A stretch of DNA of 64,000 nucleotides, taken from contig NZ_CP011036.1 in the NCBI RefSeq assembly GCF_002221505.1, forward strand, positions 2,852,001 to 2,916,000, read 5' to 3'. Positions 8,493 through 17,180 of this stretch are shown one piece after another (positions within the stretch are counted from its first letter, which is position 1; each line of letters starts with the position of its first letter). Both the position numbers and the translations under genes were made by a program. The DNA is from Pseudoalteromonas nigrifaciens (GTDB lineage Bacteria > Pseudomonadota > Gammaproteobacteria > Enterobacterales > Alteromonadaceae). Under the pieces are notes generated by a model. The model saw nothing but the letters and a program-made list of their open reading frames with translations, had not been told where the DNA came from and did no database searches.

Positions 8493-8978
8493 CTAAATAT
8501 GCTGCCAACGAGGTGCGTGCACCTTATTAATCAAATCAAGTTGTTGTTGATATATTTGCGCTAACATAGTTAATAGCGCTTGGTTTTGTGGTTCGTTTTC
8601 AAGAACCTGCTTTATGGCTAACTCTGCTTCTTCGAGTTCTTGCAATTGCACTTGCCAATTGCTGGTAAGTGCGTCTTGATTTTTATACGCAACTAACAAA
8701 CTGTTTTTTTGCGCTAAAAAGTAATCACTTATCGCCACGGCAGGCTTTGGCTCAGGCGTTATAAAAACGATGTTTACTGCAATTAAAACCGCAACACTGC
8801 ATGCAGCTACTGCCGTTAACTTTGGCCAAATAGTAGTGTGTTTTTGTGTAGAGCGTTCAGCATTAATAATCGCTCGCTCAATCCCTGGCCATAAATTTTT
8901 GCGTGGCGTTATGTCTTTATCAAGTGTATTGAGTGACTCGTTTAAGTAGTCATCAAAATTTTCTTTACTCATTTTCAT
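8493..8978 (-). CDS. Putative anti-sigma factor, single membrane helix
   Basis: An about 161-aa protein. The N-terminal cytoplasmic part (SKENFDDYLNESLNTLDKD) carries a pre-helix segment with a conserved-looking PRKNLWPGIERAI motif. It is followed by one membrane helix (AAVAACSVAVLIAVNIVFI-like, about residues 57-77) and a periplasmic helical domain rich in Q and E. This is the layout of anti-sigma factors. The open frame extends further upstream to 9032, but that region lies inside the sigma gene. Starts at 8978 (MKMSKEN) or 8972 (MSKEN) give the usual short overlap with the sigma stop at 8965. Not matched to a named family. Confidence 0.75.
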   Translation of the reverse strand: MKMSKENFDDYLNESLNTLDKDITPRKNLWPGIERAIINAERSTQKHTTIWPKLTAVAACSVAVLIAVNIVFITPEPKPAVAISDYFLAQKNSLLVAYKNQDALTSNWQVQLQELEEAELAIKQVLENEPQNQALLTMLAQIYQQQLDLINKVHAPRWQHI

Positions 8979-9513
8979 ACCACTCTTGTAATAACAGCCT
9001 AGCACGATGATATTGCGACTTACTTGAGCCAACAGCCATACCTAGTTGCTCGGCTATTTCCTCGTGTCTGTAGCCTTCAATGGCAAACAGCACAAATACC
9101 ATACGTGCTCGCTCTGGAAGCCTTACTATTAATTTATCTAGGCCATTTAAACCTTTCCAGTCGTTAACTGATTGCTCATCCATACCGCTGTGCTCAATAC
9201 TCACCACTTTTTGCAGCCAATTTTTTTGTTTGCGTAAGTAATTAATCGCAACATTACTCGCTACGCTGTAAAGCCAAGTAGAGAACTGCGAGCGCCCATC
9301 AAACTGCGCTACTTTGTGCCACACCTGTACAAACACTTCTTGGGCCGCATCCTCTGCATGCGACTGATCAGCTAATAGACGTAAACATATCCCGTATACT
9401 CGTTTTATGTGTAGTTCATAAAGTAGTGTGTATGCAGCTTGATCCCCCGACTTAACACGCTTAATGAGTGCTGCTTCGCACAATTGCGACTGTTCGGGTT
9501 TAACGTGTAACAT
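8965..9513 (-). CDS. ECF-type sigma-70 factor (RpoE-like)
   Basis: A 182-aa sigma factor with region 2 (YTLLYELHIKRVYGICLRLL then AEDAAQEVFVQVW, about residues 28-70) and region 4 (LPERARMVFVLFAIEGYRHEEIAEQLGMAVGSSKSQYHRAR, about 130-170, quoted here only as landmarks). Region 3 is absent, as in ECF sigmas. It overlaps the downstream anti-sigma gene and is followed by a DUF4097 exported protein, forming a three-gene module. The stimulus and target promoters are not evident from the sequence. Confidence 0.93.
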   Translation of the reverse strand: MLHVKPEQSQLCEAALIKRVKSGDQAAYTLLYELHIKRVYGICLRLLADQSHAEDAAQEVFVQVWHKVAQFDGRSQFSTWLYSVASNVAINYLRKQKNWLQKVVSIEHSGMDEQSVNDWKGLNGLDKLIVRLPERARMVFVLFAIEGYRHEEIAEQLGMAVGSSKSQYHRARLLLQEWYENE

Positions 9514-9696
9514 CCGTAATGTCGCCTTTAAATTATAATTACTGGGTTAGCATTTAAGTGTATTGATAAGTTAGACGTAATGACAGTTTGAAAAGGTTTA
9601 AATGAAATGAAAAAATAATTGCAAAAAGGAAAGATGATTTAGAAGAGGTTTTATTAAGCGTGTCTTTAGATCTACAGCTAGCTAAATTTTAGGCAC

Positions 9697-9729
9697 AAAA
9701 AAGCCGCGCTAAATAGCACGGCTTTTTTT
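9697..9729 (-). terminator. Terminator of the rpsF-priB-rpsR-rplI operon
   Basis: AAAAAAGCCG...CGGCTTTTTT with an inner GCT/AGC pair and an AAAT loop, 15 bp after the rplI stop. A/T runs lie on both sides. A strong intrinsic terminator. Confidence 0.9.
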
Positions 9730-9743
9730 TGCTTAATTAAAAA

Positions 9744-10196
9744 TTAAGCTTCAGCAATAACGATTACTTTAATAGTAGCCGTTACTTCTGAATGTACTGC
9801 GATTGATACGTCAAATTCGCCAGTCTCACGGATAGTACCTAGAGGTAGACGAACTTCAGACTTAGCAACTTCAACACCAACAGCTGAGATAGCGTCAGCG
9901 ATGTCACGAGTACCGATTGAACCAAATAATTTACCTTCGTCACCAGCTTTAGATACTAATGTAACTTCTGCTAATGCTTCAAGTTTGTCAGCGCGTGCTT
10001 GTGCAGCAACTAACTGATCAGCGATTTTCGCTTCAAGTTCTGCGCGACGAGCATCAAATGTTTCAATGTTTGCTTTAGTTGCAGGAACTGCCTTACCTTG
10101 CGGGAAAAGGAAGTTACGTGCGAAGCCAGATTTAACAACAACCTGGTCACCTAGGCCACCTAGGTTAGCGATCTTATCTAGTAGAATAACTTGCAT
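9744..10196 (-). CDS. rplI: 50S ribosomal protein L9
   Basis: A 150-aa protein with the L9 N-terminal signature [24 protein letters not shown] and the NFLFPQGKA motif, a long connecting helix and a C-terminal domain with [17 protein letters not shown]9 binds 23S rRNA near the L1 stalk. Last gene of the S6-PriB-S18-L9 operon. Confidence 0.98.
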
Positions 10197-10232
10197 GTTT
10201 CTACACCTTTTAAAAACGTGTTAATCCGCTGC

Positions 10233-10460
10233 TTACTTATGTAAGTCAGTGTATGGAAGAAGGGCTAAGTAGCGAGCACGCTTAATAGCAGTTGCTAGCT
10301 GGCGCTGGTATTTAGCGCTAGTACCTGTGATACGGCTAGGTACGATTTTGCCACTTTCTGTAACATAGTTTCTAAGAGTAGCTAGATCTTTGTAATCGAT
10401 TTGTTGTACGCCTTCCGCTTTAAAGCGGCAAAACTTACGACGTCTGAAATAACGTGCCAT
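10233..10460 (-). CDS. rpsR: 30S ribosomal protein S18
   Basis: A 75-aa protein ([17 protein letters not shown] ... [22 protein letters not shown]), a textbook S18 sequence. It partners with S6 on the 30S platform and is encoded in the same operon, 12 bp after priB. Confidence 0.98.
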
Positions 10461-10472
10461 GAGATTAATTCC

Positions 10473-10790
10473 TCAAATAATTCTTTCGATATGCTGAGCA
10501 TGCAAAACCAATTGGCTAAGGCCGTTACGACCTTCGTGGCGATTTAAAAAACCACTCACTTGCAATGCCTGCCCAACGTGCAAATGTTGAGTCTGTTGTT
10601 GCATTTGCTTTCCACTGGCAACCACTTGAAGCCGAACGTAACTATTACGGTTAAGATCTGCTTCTGTTTGCATTGATTTATGTTCAATAACAAAAATACA
10701 ATGCGGTATACCAGCAGGACTTTGGCTTAACTTGGGAGTTTTACAAACTACCCCAGATAAAACCAGTTGATTCATAAAAGGGCTAACCAT
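10473..10790 (-). CDS. priB: Primosomal replication protein PriB
   Basis: A 105-aa single-strand-binding OB-fold protein used in replication restart with PriA and DnaT. The core NQLVLSGVVCKTPKLSQSPAGIPHC matches E. coli PriB closely. The ATG at 10790 is preceded at good spacing by GGTGA. An internal ATG at 10775 (MNQLVL) lacks a ribosome site, so the longer form is preferred. Location between rpsF and rpsR is the conserved gammaproteobacterial position. Confidence 0.95.
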   Translation of the reverse strand: MVSPFMNQLVLSGVVCKTPKLSQSPAGIPHCIFVIEHKSMQTEADLNRNSYVRLQVVASGKQMQQQTQHLHVGQALQVSGFLNRHEGRNGLSQLVLHAQHIERII

Positions 10791-10834
10791 TTATATTCAT
10801 CACCAGTTAAACGCCATGCTAGGACTCAAAACAA

Positions 10835-11176
10835 TTAAGCAGCTGGTGCTTCTTTCTTCTCTTCTCTTACAAGAGGAGACGCTTCAGTTACCGCGTTTTT
10901 AGTACGCATAACTAAGTTACGAAGCACTGCATCGTTGTAGCGGAAAGTAGTTTCTAGCTCGCTGATTACTTCAGTTGGTGCTTCAACGTTCATAAGAACA
11001 TAATGAGCTTTATGAAGCTTGTTGATTGGGTAAGCCAGTTGACGACGGCCCCAGTCTTCAAGACGGTGGATAACACCACCAGCTTCAGTGATAGAACCAG
11101 TATAGCGTTCGATCATACCAGTTACTTGCTCACTCTGATCAGGGTGAACCATGAATACGATTTCGTAATGACGCAT
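10835..11176 (-). CDS. rpsF: 30S ribosomal protein S6
   Basis: A 113-aa protein ([18 protein letters not shown] ... [17 protein letters not shown] ... [17 protein letters not shown]), a clear S6. The acidic/Ala-rich tail is the usual place for RimK-type glutamylation in some species, but here the tail ends EEKKEAPAA. First gene of the rpsF-priB-rpsR-rplI operon. Confidence 0.98.
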
Positions 11177-11539
11177 GGATATTCCTTACGGTTAATAGAG
11201 CCTTCTACCGTTTCGGCCGGTCGGTTTAAGGCAAGGAATTAATAGTTTAAAAGCCGAAATGAGCGCGCATTTTACGCTTAGTTTGATAATTAAGCAAGCC
11301 AGTTTTCTATCGAAAATAAAGAAAAAGCCGTACAAATAGAGTTTAATTGACGTTTTTTATAAAAACATAACAATTTCAATTAGCTTGCTATGTATTAAGT
11401 CGTAATTAGGCCCTGCAAAACAAACTAAAAAACAACCACCTTGCTCAGCTTTTAGCCGACCAAGGTCTAATATAATAATTAAGCAAAAACGCTTAGTTTT
11501 TAATGTCTCTCACACTCTTTTTTAGTTTTAGGATCATTT
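11177..11539. other. Divergent intergenic region between rpsF and prpE
   Basis: The 363-bp gap holds the leftward ribosomal-protein promoter and 5' leader (an S6:S18 autoregulatory leader is expected for this operon but was not traced) and the rightward prpE promoter. A small inverted repeat (ACCTTG ... CAAGGT, about 11438-11466) is the only structure noted. No gene was seen. Confidence 0.5.
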
Positions 11540-13423
11540 ATGTCAGGTCAATATAAACAGCATTATAACGCCTTCAAACAAAACCCAGCTGAATTTTGGT
11601 TAGCACAAAGTAAGTGTATTCCTTGGTATAAAACACCCCAAAATGCCTATACACAAGACAGCGATGACTTATACCATTGGTTTGATGATGGCCAGCTTAA
11701 TACTAGCTACTTAGCACTTGACCAACATGTTGAAGCCGGCTTTGGCGAGCAAACTGCGCTTATTTACGACTCTCCTGTTACCAATACTAAACAAACTTAT
11801 AATTATTCACAGCTACAACAAGAAGTGGCTAAGTTTGCCGGTGTAATGCAATCGCTAGGTGTGCAAAAAGGCGACCGTGTGGTTATTTACATGCCCATGA
11901 TCCCACAAGCAGTGATTGGCATGCTAGCTTGTGCTCGTTTAGGTGCAGTGCACTCTGTGGTTTTTGGTGGCTTTGCAGCTCATGAATTAGCGGTGCGTAT
12001 TGATGATGCTAAACCTAAATTAGTATTAAGTGCTTCTTGTGGTGTAGAAGTAAGTAATATTATTCAATACAAACCCTTATTAGATGACGCCATTAAGCGC
12101 GCCACGCATAAAGTTGATCACTGCGTAATTTATCAACGCGAACAAGCAACCGCAACACTCAATAGCGGCCAAGATATTGATTGGGCAAAGGCTATGCAAA
12201 CAGCACAAGCTGTTGACCCTGTACCTGTAAGTGGTAGCGACCCGCTATATATTTTATATACCTCAGGCACCACAGGATTACCTAAAGGCGTAGTACGTGA
12301 AAATGGCGGCCATGCTGTTGCCCTTAATTACAGCATGAAAAACGTATATGGTATGGAGCCTGGCGAAGTTTTTTGGGCTGCGTCTGATATTGGCTGGGTG
12401 GTGGGTCACTCATACATAGTATATGCGCCGTTAATGTATCGTTGTGCAACTGTACTTTACGAAGGCAAACCAGTGCGCACCCCAGATGCCAGTGCATTTT
12501 GGCGAGTAGTAGAGGAGCATAAGGTAACAGCCTTATTTAGCGCGCCTACTGCATTTAGAGCAATTAAAAAAGAAGACCCTGAAGCTGAGGGTTTTAAAAA
12601 ATATGATACATCTAGCTTAAAACGGTTATTTTTAGCCGGTGAGCGCCTTGATGCCGCTACTTACGGTTGGTTAAAAGAAAAAACCGGCCTACCTGTGCTC
12701 GATCATTGGTGGCAAACAGAAACCGGCTGGGCTATTGCTTGCAACCCTATTGGCATTGAACACTTAGAAACCAAAGCAGGTAGTTCAACCGTTCCTACAC
12801 CGGGCTTTGACGTACGTATTTTAAATATGGAAGGCGAAGAATGTGCCCCTAACGAAAGTGGCGCAGTAGTAATAAAACTGCCCTTACCGCCGGGTTGCTT
12901 GTCAACAATTTGGCAAAATACCGAGCGCTATAAACAAGGTTACCTGAGCGAATATGAAGGCTATTACCTGTCGGGAGACGGTGGCTACATAGACGAAGAC
13001 GGCTACTTATTTATTATGGGTCGTACCGATGATGTAATTAACGTTGCTGGCCACAGGCTATCTACCGGCGAAATGGAAGAAATTGTTGCCGCCCACCCTG
13101 CGGTTGCAGAATGTGCTGTATTTGGTGTAAACGATGCGCTTAAAGGGCAAAACCCAATGGCGATGATAGTACTGAAAGACGGTTTTACCGGCTCTCACCA
13201 AGAAGTACAACAACAGCTTGTGCAATCTGTACGTAACCAAATTGGTGCTATCGCGTGTTTAAAAAATATTATGTGTGTTGAGCGCTTACCTAAAACACGC
13301 TCAGGGAAAATTTTACGCAAAAACTTACGCCAGCTTATTGATGGCGAAGAACTGCAAATTCCATCGACTATTGACGACCCCAGTATTTTTGCCGAGTTAA
13401 GTGAACAACTTGCTGAAAAATAA
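11540..13423 (+). CDS. prpE: Propionyl-CoA synthetase
   Basis: A 627-aa ANL-superfamily acyl-CoA ligase that activates propionate through propionyl-AMP. The motifs are in order: YILYTSGTTGLPKGVVRENGG (P-loop, near 235), HWWQTETGW (near 390), YYLSGDGGYIDEDGYL, GRTDDVINVAGHRLSTGEME, and the C-terminal PKTRSGKILRK, whose lysine is the known acetylation site. The N-terminus and overall identity resemble PrpE rather than AcsA. No prpBCD methylcitrate genes lie nearby, so the gene stands alone. A perfect 15-bp inverted repeat follows. Confidence 0.92.
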   Translation: MSGQYKQHYNAFKQNPAEFWLAQSKCIPWYKTPQNAYTQDSDDLYHWFDDGQLNTSYLALDQHVEAGFGEQTALIYDSPVTNTKQTYNYSQLQQEVAKFAGVMQSLGVQKGDRVVIYMPMIPQAVIGMLACARLGAVHSVVFGGFAAHELAVRIDDAKPKLVLSASCGVEVSNIIQYKPLLDDAIKRATHKVDHCVIYQREQATATLNSGQDIDWAKAMQTAQAVDPVPVSGSDPLYILYTSGTTGLPKGVVRENGGHAVALNYSMKNVYGMEPGEVFWAASDIGWVVGHSYIVYAPLMYRCATVLYEGKPVRTPDASAFWRVVEEHKVTALFSAPTAFRAIKKEDPEAEGFKKYDTSSLKRLFLAGERLDAATYGWLKEKTGLPVLDHWWQTETGWAIACNPIGIEHLETKAGSSTVPTPGFDVRILNMEGEECAPNESGAVVIKLPLPPGCLSTIWQNTERYKQGYLSEYEGYYLSGDGGYIDEDGYLFIMGRTDDVINVAGHRLSTGEMEEIVAAHPAVAECAVFGVNDALKGQNPMAMIVLKDGFTGSHQEVQQQLVQSVRNQIGAIACLKNIMCVERLPKTRSGKILRKNLRQLIDGEELQIPSTIDDPSIFAELSEQLAEK

Positions 13424-13436
13424 AACGAACTGTTTA

Positions 13437-13479
13437 TAGTTAAAGTCTATCGGCACCGAGTGAAGATAGACTTTAACTA
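13437..13479 (+). terminator. Perfect 15-bp inverted repeat after prpE
   Basis: TAGTTAAAGTCTATC is repeated in inverted form after a 13-nt loop, beginning 14 bp after the prpE stop. There is no T run downstream. It may act as a 3'-end stabilising or Rho-assisted hairpin rather than a classical terminator. Confidence 0.5.
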
Positions 13480-13536
13480 CGCCTTCTGCTTAAATAACCT
13501 TGGAATAAATAACTTTATGATGTAAACGGAGATTAA

Positions 13537-14808
13537 ATGACAGATATAAGAGCTGAACTACGTGAGTATTTACTGGGGTGGTTTGGCCAATATTTACCCG
13601 CCAACCCTCTTTTATGGTACGACATTTTAGTACTTTGCTGGCTCGCCATTTTTGCCATAATTTTACATTTAATTATCAGAAACTCAGCTAAGCACTTTCT
13701 TAAAGGTCGCTTTAGCGAAAGAATTGTTCAGCCTGATGCAAAAACTCCCGCCGATTTAGCATTTAAACTTGCAAAACATATCTCTTTTGTAATTCAAGGT
13801 GCGGTTGTCGTTGTCCAAGCTAGGCTTTGGCTACCCGAAGGGAGTGGCTTATTACATATTATTGAAATGGTTACCGACCAATGGATCATTCTCTTCTCTT
13901 TACTATCACTGTTTTCGTTGCTCGATATTTTTCAGGTTATTTCTGATAGGCGCGCAGTCAGAGCCCACTTCCCGATACGAGGGTTATTACAAACCATTAA
14001 GTTAATTGCCAGTGTATTAACCGGTATTTTAGCTGTGTCGTTATTAATGAATAAATCACCATTAATTTTATTAAGTGGTTTAGGTGCGTTATCAGCCGTT
14101 ATGCTGTTGGTGTTTAAGGATGCTATTTTAGGTTTAGTGGCAGGTATTCAGCTCTCTGCTAATAATATGTTAGCGGTAGGTGATTGGCTAGAAATGCCCA
14201 AGTATGGCGCTGATGGCGATGTAATTGACATTGCACTTACCACGGTAAAGGTAAGAAACTGGGATAAAACCATCACTACAATACCTACGTATGCGCTTAT
14301 TTCTGATTCATTCAAAAACTGGCGCGGCATGTCGGAATCGGGCGGTCGTAGAATAAAACGTAGTATTCATTTAGAGATGAACAGTGTGCGCTTTTTAAAT
14401 GAACAAGAGCTCACTGAGCTTAGAAAAGCAAATTTACTAACCAAATATATAGATACCACAATATCATCTATTAGCGCCGAAAACGCTAGCAAAGATATGA
14501 GTTGCCTACTTAATGGCCGCCGCTTAACTAACGTCGGTACCTTTAGGCATTATTTAATAGAACTGTTAAAACAACACCCTAAAATCCATCAAAATATGAC
14601 CCTAATGGTAAGGCAATTAGAGCCAACTAATAAAGGCTTACCTATCGAGATTTACACCTTTACCAACACCACAGTGTGGGCAGAGTACGAAGGTATTCAA
14701 GCTGATATTTTTGACCATATACTGGCTATTTTACCGGTGTTTTACCTTAAAGCACATGAGTCGCCAACAGGTAACGATGTGCGATCTTTGTCGATAGGTA
14801 AGCTCTAA
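13537..14808 (+). CDS. ybdG: YbdG-type mechanosensitive channel of the MscS family
   Basis: A 423-aa inner membrane protein with about five N-terminal helices, then the pore helix and MscS-like beta domain. It follows E. coli YbdG almost block by block: ILLSGLGALSAVMLLVFKD, ILGLVAGIQLSANNMLAVGD, WLEMPKYGADGDVIDI, TTVKVRNWDKTITTIPT, SDSFKNWRGMSESGGRRIKR, QADIFDHILAI and SPTGNDVRSL. The family gates in response to membrane tension under osmotic downshock (MscM activity in E. coli). It appears monocistronic. Length matches the family (415 aa in E. coli). Confidence 0.93.
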   Translation: MTDIRAELREYLLGWFGQYLPANPLLWYDILVLCWLAIFAIILHLIIRNSAKHFLKGRFSERIVQPDAKTPADLAFKLAKHISFVIQGAVVVVQARLWLPEGSGLLHIIEMVTDQWIILFSLLSLFSLLDIFQVISDRRAVRAHFPIRGLLQTIKLIASVLTGILAVSLLMNKSPLILLSGLGALSAVMLLVFKDAILGLVAGIQLSANNMLAVGDWLEMPKYGADGDVIDIALTTVKVRNWDKTITTIPTYALISDSFKNWRGMSESGGRRIKRSIHLEMNSVRFLNEQELTELRKANLLTKYIDTTISSISAENASKDMSCLLNGRRLTNVGTFRHYLIELLKQHPKIHQNMTLMVRQLEPTNKGLPIEIYTFTNTTVWAEYEGIQADIFDHILAILPVFYLKAHESPTGNDVRSLSIGKL

Positions 14809-14840
14809 AATTACGGCTTACTTTATCGTTAGCTCCTATA

Positions 14841-14879
14841 TTAGCGAGTAACACTATAAACGAGTGTTGCTCGCTAAAA
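14841..14879. terminator. Hairpin between convergent genes
   Basis: AGCGAGTAACACT / AGTGTTGCTCGCT forms a 13-bp stem with a single G-U type mismatch and a 7-nt loop, between the ends of the ybdG-type and LysR genes. T runs are weak on both strands, so it may work as a bidirectional hairpin barrier. Confidence 0.5.
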
Positions 14880-14891
14880 CTTATTTATACT

Positions 14892-15809
14892 TCAAATTAC
14901 TTTTAATTGCTCCAGTATCCAGCGATGAATTGGGCTTTCACTGGTACGTGGATGCCATGCAGCTATTACTTTAAAAGGCGGCGGCAATGCTTCCACGGTT
15001 AGCTCTTGTACTTTATTGTTTGGTAGTAATCGCGCCGGGTAAAACGCGATCATATCGGTTGTATGAAGAATGTTTGGTACTGCCGAAAAGCTAGGTACCG
15101 ACATAACAATATTGCGTTTAAGGCCCTTTGCTGCAAACCACTGATCGTGAGAACCACGTAAATTGGCACGCGAAGGTGATACCACTAGCTGCGGATAAGC
15201 TGCAATTTGTGCCAGTGTTAACGGCTCATTTGTTAGCTTGTTGCCACAACCTGTAACGCATAAATGCTGCTCTTCAAGCAAAGTAACATAAGCTAAGTTA
15301 TCTGGAATAAATTCAGGAAAACTAATCAGTAAATCAAGCTCGCCCGCCGTAATTAGCTGGTTAACATTATCTGAGGCAAAGTCGCGCACTATTAGTTTTA
15401 ATCCGGGGGCTTCTCGCCTAGTTATATTAAAAAGCTGCGGTAACAAGGCTTGAGTTGCGTAGTCTGTCGCGCTAATAGTAAATACACCTTTATATGTTTG
15501 CGGTGTAAATACATCGGGCTCTAACAGCATTTCAAGTTGCTTTAAAATATGGCTAATAGGTTGCTGCATAGATAACGCTTTAGGCGTTGGCACCATGCTA
15601 TTTCCTTGACGAATAAACAAACGATCGTCAAATAAGTCACGTAGTTTACGCAGTTGCTCGCTAATTGCTTGCTGGGTTAAGCCCATTTTACGTGCAACCT
15701 GCGACAAGCTTTTTAAATCAAGCAAGGCATTTAGTACCCTGAGCTGTTTAATATCGAGCCGGTTAATACCATTCATAATTGTATCTAAAACAATAAAGTG
15801 TTGTTTCAA
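14892..15809 (-). CDS. LysR-family transcriptional regulator
   Basis: A 305-aa regulator with an N-terminal winged helix (LDIKQLRVLNALLDLKSL, then VARKMGLTQQAISEQLRKL) and a C-terminal inducer-binding domain starting near GVFTISATDYA. The real start may be the internal Met at 15776 (MNGINRL), since the first residues MKQHFIVLDTI are unusual for the family. It is divergent from the old-yellow-enzyme gene at 15928, the usual arrangement for a LysR regulator and its target; that regulatory link is inference. Confidence 0.9.
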   Translation of the reverse strand: MKQHFIVLDTIMNGINRLDIKQLRVLNALLDLKSLSQVARKMGLTQQAISEQLRKLRDLFDDRLFIRQGNSMVPTPKALSMQQPISHILKQLEMLLEPDVFTPQTYKGVFTISATDYATQALLPQLFNITRREAPGLKLIVRDFASDNVNQLITAGELDLLISFPEFIPDNLAYVTLLEEQHLCVTGCGNKLTNEPLTLAQIAAYPQLVVSPSRANLRGSHDQWFAAKGLKRNIVMSVPSFSAVPNILHTTDMIAFYPARLLPNNKVQELTVEALPPPFKVIAAWHPRTSESPIHRWILEQLKVI

Positions 15810-15927
15810 ATTGTACCCTTAAAGCTCTACGCTTACCAACATTGCTTAAACAGCTAAGCATCAACATACTTTACCTTGTTAATTACGAGGTAATAAGCCA
15901 CTAAGTTTGCTTTAAGAGAGAGTTTTA

Positions 15928-17070
15928 ATGAATCAATCTATTTCTGATACCAGCTCGTTATTTTCATCTGTAGAACTTGGCCCTTATACACTTAAAAACC
16001 GTATAGTAATGCCACCACTTACACGTTCTCGTAGCACCCAACCAGGTAATATTCCTAACGACTTAATGGCAACCTATTATGCGCAGCGTGCCAGCGCTGG
16101 TTTTATGGTTACCGAAGGCACGCAAATAGAGCCAAGAGGTCAAGGCTATGCATGGACTCCAGGTATACATTCTGCGGCGCAAATTGAAGGTTGGAAAAAA
16201 GTAACTCAAGCAGTGCATGCTAAAGGGGGCATTATATTTGCTCAACTGTGGCATGTTGGCCGTGTATCGCACACCAGTTTGCAACCTAATGAAGCCAAGC
16301 CAATAGCTCCTTCGGCAATTACAGCTGACAACGTTAAGGTGTTTATTGAAACCGGCCCAGGCCAAGGTGCTTTAAGTGAACCAAGTACACCGCGCGCTTT
16401 AAGTACTGATGAAGTGAGCGAGTTAGTTAATATGTATGCGCAAGCAGCAAAAAATGCATTAGAAGCCGGCTTTGACGGCGTTGAACTACATTGTGCTAAT
16501 GGTTATTTAGTTAATCAGTTTATTTCAGAGCACACTAATATGCGTGACGATCAATATGGCGGCTCACTTACTAATCGTCTGCGTTTTTTAAAAGAAATTG
16601 TTACTGCTGTGAGCGCGGTTGTAGGCGCTGATCGTTTAGGCGTTCGCTTTGCACCACTATTTAGCAGCACAGATGAAACCCGCGTTTATTTGGGTTTGGT
16701 CGAGTCTGATCCACAAAACACCTACATAGAAGCGATTAAGGTACTTGAACAAGCAGGTATTGCTTACTTATCGATTGCTGAAGCCGATTGGGATAACGCA
16801 CCTGATTTACCTGAGCAGTTTTACAAAGCAGCTAGAGCGCAGTTCTCTGGTCGAATTATATATGCAGGAAAATACACGGTAGATAAAGCACTGCGTATTT
16901 TAAATAATGGCTACGGTGACTTGTTTGCTTTTGGTCGGCCTTTTATTGCGAACCCCGATTTACCTGAGCGTATTAAACAACAATGGCCTTTAAATGAAGC
17001 TGATGCAGCCACTATGTATGGCGGCACAGAGGTTGGTTATAGTGATTATCCATACTATAAAAACATTTAA
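15928..17070 (+). CDS. NADH:flavin oxidoreductase / old yellow enzyme (NemA-like)
   Basis: A 380-aa FMN-dependent ene-reductase of the OYE family. The TIM barrel shows the N-terminal LKNRIVMPPLTRSRS, FAQLWHVGRVSH, GFDGVELHCANGYLVNQFI (substrate-binding His/Asn region) and the C-terminal phosphate-binding GDLFAFGRPFIANPDLPERI. Such enzymes reduce N-ethylmaleimide-like enones, nitro compounds and other electrophiles. The divergent LysR gene suggests electrophile-responsive control. The exact substrate cannot be read from sequence. Confidence 0.92.
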   Translation: MNQSISDTSSLFSSVELGPYTLKNRIVMPPLTRSRSTQPGNIPNDLMATYYAQRASAGFMVTEGTQIEPRGQGYAWTPGIHSAAQIEGWKKVTQAVHAKGGIIFAQLWHVGRVSHTSLQPNEAKPIAPSAITADNVKVFIETGPGQGALSEPSTPRALSTDEVSELVNMYAQAAKNALEAGFDGVELHCANGYLVNQFISEHTNMRDDQYGGSLTNRLRFLKEIVTAVSAVVGADRLGVRFAPLFSSTDETRVYLGLVESDPQNTYIEAIKVLEQAGIAYLSIAEADWDNAPDLPEQFYKAARAQFSGRIIYAGKYTVDKALRILNNGYGDLFAFGRPFIANPDLPERIKQQWPLNEADAATMYGGTEVGYSDYPYYKNI

Positions 17071-17180
17071 TTTAAGCAGGCCACGGAAGGCCTAATACTC
17101 AATATAAAAATCGACATCCTTAATGCAATATCAATAGTTTTCAGCTAAATTAATAACTACTAATACCGTTTGAGTATGTT

